Under the pieces are notes generated by a model. It had not been told where the DNA came from and made no database searches. It saw nothing but the letters and a program-made list of their open reading frames with translations. A program made the translations under genes and the position numbers. A DNA stretch of 64,000 bases from Bacteroidia bacterium (GTDB lineage: Bacteria > Bacteroidota > Bacteroidia > J057). The first letter of the stretch is position 1. Each line of letters starts with the position of its first letter. The DNA is taken from contig JAWPMV010000001.1 of assembly GCA_033391075.1 (NCBI GenBank), positions 7,006,001 through 7,070,000 on the forward strand, given 5' to 3'. Below, one piece after another: positions 34,347-43,700 of this stretch.

Positions 34347-35657
34347 ATGATTGCTAATATTTATCGCTATCGAAAGCTAATGCTTCTGGGACTTATTTCC
34401 CTTTTTACCTTAAATCTATCTGCACAAAAACTGGACAAGAAAGAGAAGAAAATGGTTCAGTATGTCGATGAACATATGGATGAAGCCATCGACTTTTTAG
34501 AAAAAGCTGTCAACATCAATAGCGGTACCCTTCATAAAGAAGGAGTCCAGGAAGTTGGGCGATTATTCAGGCCTGAATTGGAGGCATTGGGGATGGAGGT
34601 GACATGGGTAGATATGCCCGAAGAGGTGAACCGAGGCGGACATATGATTGCCGAGCACAAAGGGAGCAAAGGAAAGCGAGTGCTGATGATCGGGCATTTT
34701 GATACGGTTTTTGAAAAAGATAGTCCCTTTCAGAAATGGGAGAAGGTGAGTGATAAAAAAGCCAAGGGACCAGGTGCCAATGATATGAAAGGAGGAGACG
34801 TAGTGCTCTTATATGCCCTGAAAGCTTTGCATGCAGCAGGTGCTATGGATAATACCCAAATCATCGTCGTATATACCGGCGATGAGGAAAAGCCAGGCTC
34901 TCCGCAGACGATCAGCCGAAAAGACTTGATCGAAGCTGGAAAAAGAAGCGATATCGCTTTGGGCTTTGAAGGAGGAAAAGCAGGAAGAGCAGTGGTAGCG
35001 AGAAGAGGTTCAAGTGGATGGCAGTTGAGTGTAAAAGGGACCCGCTGGCATTCCTCTCAGATATTTAGCGAGCAGGTGGGAAGTGGTGCGATTTTCGAAA
35101 TGTCGCGTATTCTGAATGCTTTCCATGAAAAAGTAAAAGGAGAAGAATACCTTACCTTCAATCCCGGAGTAGTATTGGGTGGAACAGGGGTGAATTTTGA
35201 TAAGGCCAATTCCAAAGGAACGGCTTTCGGCAAAACCAATGTAGTTGCCCAGAGAGTAGTGGTAGATGGAGGAATCCGGACGATCTCTCAGGACCAATTG
35301 GACAGAGCTAAAGCCAAAATGAAAGAGATAGTAGAAAATGGAAATCATCCCGGTACTTCTGCAAGCATAGAGTTTTTCGAAGGCTATCCCGCCATGTATC
35401 CCAATGAAGAGAATTATGAATTGCTGAAAGTCTATGATAAGATTAGCCAGGACTTAGGCTTTGAAGCCATTGAGCCCTATGATCCGGGAGCTAGAGGAGC
35501 AGCTGATATTGCCTTTGTTTCCTTCATTCCTGCTTTAGGAGGATTAGGCTCTTATGGAGCTGGAGGGCATACTTTCAATGAAACCGTCGAACTGGATACT
35601 TTTCATATTGCCGTGAAGAGAGCGGCACTATTGCTGTATCGTTTGACACGAGAATAA
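34347..35657 (+). CDS. Exported M20-family metallopeptidase
   Basis: 436 residues from ATG at 34347 (MIANIYRYRKLMLLGLISLF, signal peptide ending near LSAQ); the longer open frame upstream starts with TTG and has no conserved sequence. Metal ligands in the M20 order: His in MIGHFDTVF, Asp in GANDMKGGDVVL, catalytic Glu and Glu ligand in TGDEEKPG, Asp/Glu in FEGG; the lid/dimerisation segment SVKGTRWHSSQIF and C-terminal GAGGHTFNETVE (metal-binding His) follow. Likely a periplasmic carboxypeptidase or dipeptidase. Starts 151 bp after the acyl-CoA synthetase and is followed by a palindromic element. Confidence 0.9.
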   Translation: MIANIYRYRKLMLLGLISLFTLNLSAQKLDKKEKKMVQYVDEHMDEAIDFLEKAVNINSGTLHKEGVQEVGRLFRPELEALGMEVTWVDMPEEVNRGGHMIAEHKGSKGKRVLMIGHFDTVFEKDSPFQKWEKVSDKKAKGPGANDMKGGDVVLLYALKALHAAGAMDNTQIIVVYTGDEEKPGSPQTISRKDLIEAGKRSDIALGFEGGKAGRAVVARRGSSGWQLSVKGTRWHSSQIFSEQVGSGAIFEMSRILNAFHEKVKGEEYLTFNPGVVLGGTGVNFDKANSKGTAFGKTNVVAQRVVVDGGIRTISQDQLDRAKAKMKEIVENGNHPGTSASIEFFEGYPAMYPNEENYELLKVYDKISQDLGFEAIEPYDPGARGAADIAFVSFIPALGGLGSYGAGGHTFNETVELDTFHIAVKRAALLLYRLTRE

Positions 35658-35668
35658 AACAAAAAACC

Positions 35669-35760
35669 CTGTCATCCCGGAATCTATCAGATGTCCGGAA
35701 CCTCTTGCTAATAGATTTTGGCTAGAGATCCCGACCCTTAGATTAAGGCCGGGATGACAG
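35669..35760. repeat. Dispersed palindromic element, family A, copy 2
   Basis: Perfect 12-bp outer inverted repeat CTGTCATCCCGG (35669-35680) / CCGGGATGACAG (35749-35760), enclosing CTCTTGCTA and GCTAGAGATCCCG words shared with the element at 4305-4421. It starts 12 bp after the stop of the M20 peptidase gene and probably ends that transcript or stabilises its 3' end. Confidence 0.78.
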
Positions 35761-35926
35761 ATTTATTTTGATACTTGTATCGCCCTGTCTGAAGCAGGAG
35801 CTCATTCTTCTCTTAGGTACATTCCTGAATTTTTACTTAGGATTTACATCATTTTACAATGATCAGCTCCTAAAGTGAAAAATCTCTGATAACTTATTGT
35901 TCCCAAATCTTTAAACCCACACTCCT

Positions 35927-37510
35927 ATGAACCGCTTTCTGAAATCTCTTCTGCTTCTGACCTCTCTGGCTTTGGTTATTTCAACTTCCTTCGCTCAAAC
36001 CAATGCGACCTTCATCAAGGCTGGTAAAGTCTTTGATTCGGAGAAAGGGGAAATGCTTTCAGACTATATCATCAAGATCGAACGGGCCAGGATTTCAGCA
36101 TTTGGACAGGATATAGAAATCCCGGAACATGCGAAAGTTATAGATCTCTCTGATTATACCTTGATGCCTGGCCTCATCGATGGCCATACTCATCTGATGA
36201 CCCTTGACAACCTCAAGGACGAAAATCCGATGGCAGATAAACTCTTGTTCGAAGGAGATGCCCTGCGAGTATTGAGAGGAGCCAAACGAGCCAAGTCCTG
36301 GTTGGAGAATGGATTTACCAGCGTAAGAGATTTGGGAGATTCCGGACCTTTCCTGGATGTCGCATTGAAAAGAGCGATCAATGAAGGAACAACAGTTGGA
36401 CCTCGCATGTATGTTTCCGGGCCTATCATTGCTTCTGAAGGAGGGCAGGTGAGAGGTTTGATGAAAAGTCACAGGGATGTGATCGCGGATGAATATACCA
36501 TCGTAAGAAGTGTGGATGATGCCATCAATGCCGTGCGTGTTCATCTGAATTATGGGGCTGACCTCATCAAGATTTGTGCAAACAATACCCCCAATAATAC
36601 CAGCCTGACTATAGAGGAAATGAAAGCCATCGTTAAAATGGCCCATCGCTATGGCAAAAAAGTTACAGCCCATGCGACCAATGATCTGGCCATTTGGGAA
36701 GCAGTGACTGCAGGCGTGGATGGTATCGAACATGGCTATTCGATTTCAGATACAACCCTGGAATTGATGGCTGAGAAAGGAGTGGTTTTGGTCCCGACAG
36801 ATATTTCCATTCCTCTTTACCATAAACTTTATGACATCATTGATTTCAAATGGAATCGAGAAAAACAGATCGAAAGAGCGAAAAAGAATCTAAGCGACCG
36901 TTTGCAAAGAGCGATCAAAGCCGGAGTTACGATTGTGACGGGTTCGGACAATTACCTGGATTTTGAAATGCCTCAGGGAGAAGCTGCCAAAAATATACTG
37001 TTGGCTTATCTGGAAGAAGGGATGGAACCCCTGGACATCCTTCGTTCTTCTACCTATCTGTCTGCAAAATTTATGGGAAAAGAAGATCAGCTGGGAGTCA
37101 TAAAAGAGGGTGCCTTTGCGGATTTGATTGCTGTAAAAGGAGATGTGGAAACAGACTTTGAGCATGCTATGTTTAATCTGGTTTTTGTCATGAAAGGGGG
37201 AGAGATTTATGTAGATACGGAGGCATTTGTTGAGGAAATAAAGGTAACCAAGGAAATGCTTGAAGCCTATGTAGGGAGATATGAGCTTTCTGAGGATTTG
37301 GTGATTATCGTTTCTAAAGCAGGTATGCAGTTGAAAGCAAAGGCAGAAGGACGAGAAGAATATGACTTTACACCTAAATCCTCAAAGGTCTTTTATGCCG
37401 AAGCCGCAAACATTCAAATCACCTTTAATACCAATGAAGAAGGAAAAGTAATAGGCCTGACTTTATTGGCCGGTGGAGAAGAAACTACAGGACCGAAAGT
37501 GGAGGAATAG
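35927..37510 (+). CDS. Exported amidohydrolase (imidazolonepropionase-like) with C-terminal DUF3471-like domain
   Basis: 527 residues with signal peptide (FLKSLLLLTSLALVISTSFAQ). Amidohydrolase fold: first metal site H87-x-H89 (PGLIDGHTHL), AHATND, GIEHG and the Asp in VTGSDNY. These are the metal ligands of the imidazolonepropionase/adenine-deaminase-like group. From about 435 to the end is a beta-rich domain (YVGRYELSEDLVIIVSKAGMQ) like DUF3471, often fused to serine hydrolases and here to an amidohydrolase. Predicted periplasmic hydrolysis of a cyclic or peptide amide; substrate unknown. A 269-bp gap to the M20 gene holds the repeat. Confidence 0.87.
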   Translation: MNRFLKSLLLLTSLALVISTSFAQTNATFIKAGKVFDSEKGEMLSDYIIKIERARISAFGQDIEIPEHAKVIDLSDYTLMPGLIDGHTHLMTLDNLKDENPMADKLLFEGDALRVLRGAKRAKSWLENGFTSVRDLGDSGPFLDVALKRAINEGTTVGPRMYVSGPIIASEGGQVRGLMKSHRDVIADEYTIVRSVDDAINAVRVHLNYGADLIKICANNTPNNTSLTIEEMKAIVKMAHRYGKKVTAHATNDLAIWEAVTAGVDGIEHGYSISDTTLELMAEKGVVLVPTDISIPLYHKLYDIIDFKWNREKQIERAKKNLSDRLQRAIKAGVTIVTGSDNYLDFEMPQGEAAKNILLAYLEEGMEPLDILRSSTYLSAKFMGKEDQLGVIKEGAFADLIAVKGDVETDFEHAMFNLVFVMKGGEIYVDTEAFVEEIKVTKEMLEAYVGRYELSEDLVIIVSKAGMQLKAKAEGREEYDFTPKSSKVFYAEAANIQITFNTNEEGKVIGLTLLAGGEETTGPKVEE

Positions 37511-37546
37511 GAGAAGTGTAAGTATCAAATTCTCAGGTATATCCAT

Positions 37547-37615
37547 ACTGTCATCTCGAAGTTTGCAAGTGTATCGGCGCACCTGTCCCTCGCTTTCCCG
37601 CTTCGAAATGACGGT
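37547..37615. repeat. Palindromic element, family B (TGTCATCTCGAAG type)
   Basis: Arms ACTGTCATCTCGAAG (37547-37561) and CTTCGAAATGACGGT (37601-37615) are inverted repeats with three mismatches around a 39-base centre. The word TCATTTCGAA/TTCGAAATGA recurs in Bacteroidota intergenic repeats. It lies 37 bp after the amidohydrolase stop; likely a terminator or a REP-like element. Confidence 0.65.
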
Positions 37616-37725
37616 ATTTTTAGACGAAAATCCTTGAATTTGATATGCTCCTAAAGACGATCTAAGCCCAGCATATTAAATATCTAGAGGATAGCGGTTT
37701 TAGTATAGGCAAAGACTAAAAACAA

Positions 37726-37762
37726 AAATCCCGAAACCTGCCTTAGACAGATCCCGGGATTT
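37726..37762 (-). terminator. Terminator hairpin after sprA
   Basis: Arms AAATCCCG (37726-37733) and CGGGATTT (37755-37762) with A-rich left flank (T-rich on the minus strand, read after the sprA stop at 37780). It ends the sprA transcript and faces the family B element. Confidence 0.75.
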
Positions 37763-37779
37763 CATTTCTTATGTTTTTC

Positions 37780-40700
37780 CTATTGTGCCAGGGTAAATCT
37801 CAACTGGAAACCTCCGCTTGCGAAGGAAGTCCGGAAGGAGTTACTGACATAAGGATTGTTGACGTTTCTTTCGAAGAAAAGCTTCACATTCAATCGGCTA
37901 TTAACTACATAATCGATAGAAGGTGAGAGGATAAAATTGAAAGCTCCCCGTGTTGTCTCAGGATTCCTTGCAGAAGCCAATTCATCAACTGTGCCCGAAG
38001 GTGTCAGGAAGCGATTGGTTTCACGCGTATCTCTCAGGGTCGCACGGAAGCTTATGTTCAAGCTATTGTTCAAACTCACGGGCTTACCTCCCAGGGTAAA
38101 GTTCCAGTTCAGCTTATCCTTTCTCCAACCAAAGAGAACCGCTATATCCTGATTTTGCAATTCCGTCAATACCAGGTTACCTACATTGAAGCTGATCTGC
38201 CTTCCTTTTTTATAGTCAATAGAAGCAGTCGCTCCATTTTTGAAAGTCATGGTAAGACCCAATAGAGGAGAGAATTGCTCCTGAATCTGCACGATTCGAT
38301 AGTTATCCAATGCATAAAAGTTGGATACATTTCCGAAGTCATCCGGCTCCAAATCGTCGAAGGCTGAAGAATATCCAAATCCACCGGGATCGAGCGATTT
38401 CAGGTTGTTGTTGAAGGTACCGATCGAATAGGTCGCTCGATAGGTATGTTTAAGCGCAATTGCATTAAAGGTATTTTTCAGATCAGGGAAACCGGTCAAT
38501 ACATTATAGTTCAAACTCCAGTTGGGCAAGGGAATCCTCGGTAAGCTGGATAAGGAAATTTTATCTGCTTCATACACCCCATAAGCCGCAAGCAAAGAAG
38601 GAATCAATACGTCCTGATTCGTTCCGGGATATCCATTTGCAAAGCCTCCTTTGAGAGGTTCATTTCCGGCCCGGGGATCAAGCTGCCCGATATAAGGGTT
38701 CTCTGCTGCCAATCGCTGTGAAATGGCAACCCGATTTTGGGAGAACTCATCAAAGGCCAGCGATTTTTCTCCACCTGTTGTGAATAGTCCTTCCTTAAAG
38801 GCTGTACCGATAAAGATATAGGACATAGAAAAACTACCGTTTCTCAGTGGATCAAAATTATCGTAGTTCTGACTGATCGGATCCCAGCGGAAATACTCAC
38901 TTCCATTTTGCGTGATGCTTCTATTCGCAGTAACATCTATTCTGAAACCGGGGAAGAGTTCTATAGAAGCTCTACCCGTCAGATTGTCCTGCTGATTTTG
39001 CATATACAGAGAAGTCAGATTGGTATCCTGGGTGATCCAGAAATTCTCCGCTGCTATCGTTCGAATATCGGCCTGACTACCGAGTATAAAGCCTGCCGTT
39101 GGCGCGAGAATGGAACCCCGTTGGCCCGTTACGGGATTGATATAATCCCAGTCGATCCCAAAGTTATCAGTTTGAGGAAGATAACCCGGCAGGATGGTAC
39201 CATTGTTACTGGCATAGGTGAGGTCTACATTTTTGACACTCAGAGCCAACTTGACAATCTCTTTACCAATAACTTTCAGGAATTTCAGCGGATCTTTTTT
39301 GACCGTATCCTCTTCTGCAGCAATATCTGCTTCTGGAGCTTTGGGTTCTTCTCTTTGACCCGGACGTTGCCTTTGCGGAAGATTTCTTCCCTGATTTTTA
39401 TTCTTACTTTCCTCTAATATGGTCTTGATGGGTTTAAATTTCTTGTAAAAACCATCCAGATTTATTCGAGCATTGGCCTGTACATTTTGAGAGTTACCAA
39501 TGGTATTTCCCAGTTCCGGATTGGTTTCCGGAGCCTGTTGCCAATTATAAGTACCACTATAATTTACCGTACCATTCAACCAGTCTAAGGGCCGTATTTG
39601 ACTAAAGGGTAATTGATAGGCAATATTGAAGTTATGGGTAAAATTGGTGGTTCGACCCATATTAATGAGGTTGTTATGCCCTCTCGCTCTATCTCTACCT
39701 AAATGGATCAGATTATCGATCAGGGTACCTACCGAATCCCTTTCTCTTTGGGAAGCTGTTTCCCAAAATCCTCTTACCTCATCTACCCTTGATACATTAT
39801 TGGCTGAGTAGGTGAATTGGAGGTTTCGGGTGAAATTCCATACCAGATTATAGGTCCTGTTGAGGCGGAAGTTTTTGGCGAAAGTTGTATCCACAAATCC
39901 TCCGAAAAGAGAGGTCGGACGCATTTGTCGTGCTTCAAACTGCCTGTCTCCTGCAATACTCACAGAAACCGAGGTAGGCACCGGACTGAAGTTGATGAAA
40001 TGCAGGAATTTAAGTTTATCAAAATTCTTGAAGGGCTGTACCTGTACCTGGGGGAAATTGTATCGATAATTGATCATTCCCCGGTGTTGGGTATTCAATC
40101 TCGACTGGATCACCGAGTTTCGAGAGAATTGCTCATTGAAAGCATAAGTGAAGTCAAAGTTTGAAATATCCCAGGGCCAGCTTTTTGGGGGCTTGGCCGG
40201 TTTTCCGGTTTCTCCGGGCCTTCCCTGTGATTTTCCTTTTCTCCAGTTATTGAAAGAAATGGATCGGGTCCGGGTGTAGTCCTGAATCTCCTGCAATTTG
40301 GCTCGGGCTGATTCCTGGTCTAGTGCCTCGATCAATTTATCGGTTCGTACATCCGCTTCCTGTGGGTTGAACTGGGGATTGATAAAGTGCTCTCCATAGG
40401 TAGCATATACCGGAAGGCTGAGTCCCCATTTCTTCGGGAAGAATTTATCCAGGGTAATATTAGCGGAAAGGTCATAGCGATAATTATCCTCCAGTGGACG
40501 ATTGGAAATCTTTTGTCCCAATGGGCCAAAGCCGGAAGTCTTGAATGCACCTGATGCACTGATAGAGCCCAGATCTGCCAATTGAATGGTTGTATTCAAA
40601 TTCGCCGCATATCCTTTTTCCCGATCAAAATTTGTCAACCGCAATTCATTCACCCAAACCTCTAAACAAATCCGTTCACCAGTAGGATCTTCCGGATTTC

Positions 40701-43700
40701 TCACACCGATCATGATATTACGAACATCACTAAGTTTGGGCGTACCTTTTACGTAAATCTTATGCCCTTCTTCCATGGTTGAGTCTCGATACTCATGTCG
40801 ATAAATCAAGCCGGTTTGGGCGAGATTTCGGTCATTTTTTGCTACAGCAAATTGAGAAAGGGCAAAGTCAAACTCATTCTGCAACAACCATATATTGTCC
40901 CGGGTTTGAACACCATCGATGGAAGGCGTCAAAGGGATTTCGTATTCATAATAGTTGAAATCATTATCCAGCCCCAGTCGAATAAAGGCTACCGCATCTC
41001 CTCGATCATTGAAGTTGGACGGTCGTACCCCATCTTCGACAGGCTCGGCATGCATAAAGAGCCGGAGTCGGTCATATTGTCGCATGTCATAGGTGACCGT
41101 TTTAAACATGGCGCGACCATCTCCATCTTCGAGATCGCAAATATTCAGGGTTAGTGAGCGTTCGTCCTGAAGGAAACCCTGATTGGTATTTCCATTGAGG
41201 CTCTGTTGCTCGATACCCGGAGGCAGTACATAGTTGAAGGGCTGCTTGGAAGAGTTCTCTTCCACTGAAACTGTACCGATGTCAAAGCTTGCAAAAGGAG
41301 GCTCTGCTGGAGGAGGGGCAATTCCATCTCCTCTTAAATCTCCGGCAAAACGACGCCACTGAGCCGCGATCAATTGGAACTCTGTCATCCGCAGGATCAC
41401 ATCTTCCTCGAAATCGGTCAAATACATACGCATGAAATTGATCGATTTGAAATCTGCGATATCATTTACAGCTCTACCTGTACTGATGGGAATTCTAAAC
41501 TGGTACCAGGTAACCGGAACCGGACCATTAGGTGTATTTGCATCAGAGTCGATACGGTCCACAATGAAGTTTTGTCCGGGGACCATAGAGCCGGGGCGTA
41601 GCTGGATTTTGTATTCCCAGTATTGCTCGGCAAAGTTTAAACTCCCGTTTTCATTCAAGTCTTCTGAATCCGGTTGCTGAGTTGCCTGGGTAACGAAATT
41701 GGTTCTTTGTTCCTGAACGGGGGAGTTGTTCTCCATCCCGTTGAACTCAGAATATCTTTCGAGAATACCGGCAGATCTATTTTCATATTCCTCATTTCTA
41801 AAGTGGAGGAAGTCATCCGAACTGGGGTCAGTCTGTAGCTCCGAGAAAGCGGCGGGACTCAGGTAGTTTCTCAATGGCCCCAGAAAATTGTCCTGGAAAA
41901 AGGTGTCCTCTGATACAGAATTCAACCCATCCAATCCAATATCCTGTGCCTGTCTTTTATCGGGATCATTATCGAAGGCATTTGTAGAGGGGTTACCGAT
42001 TGAGACCAAACCATAAGGAGTAGGCGTTACATTCGGATTGTCATTGGGTCCGGGAAGACCATTTTCTCTACTCAGGTTTTGATCTGGTAGAACGTCTTCA
42101 TCTATTAGTCCCAGGTTGAAGTAAAACTCACCTCCCGCATGATTGGGATTTTCCATGAAAGGGTCCATCAACCAGAACTCCACAAATTCTACATTGGTAG
42201 CTTCGAAGTCATTGTTAACGTCAATTTCTCTCATTACCCCTGCCCAGTTTTCTGTTGGGCTGGTAAAATCTCCACTATTGGCATCCAGTTTTTGCTGGTC
42301 TTTTTGATAGTTGTAAGGTCCCCTTTCTGTCGGCTTATAGTTGAGGTCAAAAGTCAACTGTAAATTTTGTCCGAACGGTCGGGTGGAGGTAGGGAACAAT
42401 TCAATAGGATCTACCTGACGCGTATAGTTATTGCTTCTATCTTCATCCGGAATTTCTATCCCAAATCCCTGATAAAAGGTTTGGTCAATCTGATACCAGG
42501 CAAGTTTCGCCCGGGTATAGTTCTCGGCCAAACTATCTCCCATATAGATTTCTGCTGGATTTCTCAAGGTTTCATTTCCGTCAGGGAAAGAAGCGAGTTT
42601 CCATCTTTGTTGTCCTTGCAAACTGAAAGGAGTCGCAGCAGCCTCAAAGTCTTCCAGATAGACAACTCCTCTATCTTGCGAATTTCGGATGGCCTTTGGA
42701 ACACCGGGAATAAATTGAGCCCCTTCAAAGGCAAAATCTATGTTTGATTTTTCTTTGGTAGTGATGAGGGGAAGTCGGTCTATAGCTTTGGTCAAAAAGT
42801 CAGATTCTCCGCTATAGGTTGCATCCAATCCCCAGAGGGTATTATTGGTAGGTTCATCACCCAGGGTCAGCTTTTGGTTGAAAGGCTGCTCCCTCAGGTT
42901 CATGGCAGTCAGCCCGAAATTTATGCGATCATTGGGCGCATATTCTGCTCTTGCTCCCAGCAGGGTTTTGGTTTGAACCTGGTATAAAGAAGAACTTTCG
43001 TAGTCAACTTTGATTTCCCTTCCAGAAGTCAGGATGGATTGATTGATGATGGTCACCTTTCCACCAAAATAGTCTACCTGATAATCGACATTTTCTGTCA
43101 GTCTTTGTCCACCGGCTGTAACGGTCACACTTCCTTCGGCGAGGTTGAATGTATTTAGCGGAATTTCGGCCCCTCCCGCAGAACGATAATATCCTTCCAG
43201 GGTGAAGCGGTTAAGCTCTGGAAAATTCTGAATGGCATTGGCCTGGGTTTCATCATACAATTGCTGGAAAACATATTTGGTAACCTCATTCTGATCATTT
43301 TCCAGCTGATTCGCCAAATGCGAACCAAAGGGTTCGAGTTTGGGGAAGATGACAAGGCCTCGATCTGAACGAACGGTAACTCCTTCTATATAGTCGAAGA
43401 AGTTATCCGGATTGGGTGCAGTATTGTTTGTCAAACGGTCAACCCCCATTACCTGGATCAACTGGCGGTTGGCCACAGCACCAGTTGGGAGGAAGTTGAT
43501 CTTACCTGCACTGGTTCCTGATTCATATCGGATGTCCAGGAAAAAGTTTTCTGACTTTAGTCCATAGCCAATGTTATAGATATTTTTCATCATCAGGTCC
43601 CAGGCCGGATAAGGACTGACCCGTAGGACTGATGGTCTCAACATCTTCACAAAGATCACATCCGAATTGGTCGGATTGGCTGGGACATCATCTCCAAATT

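Noticed and set aside
36095-36733. 212-codon minus-strand frame
   Set aside because: Antisense to the amidohydrolase with its metal motifs; a shadow.
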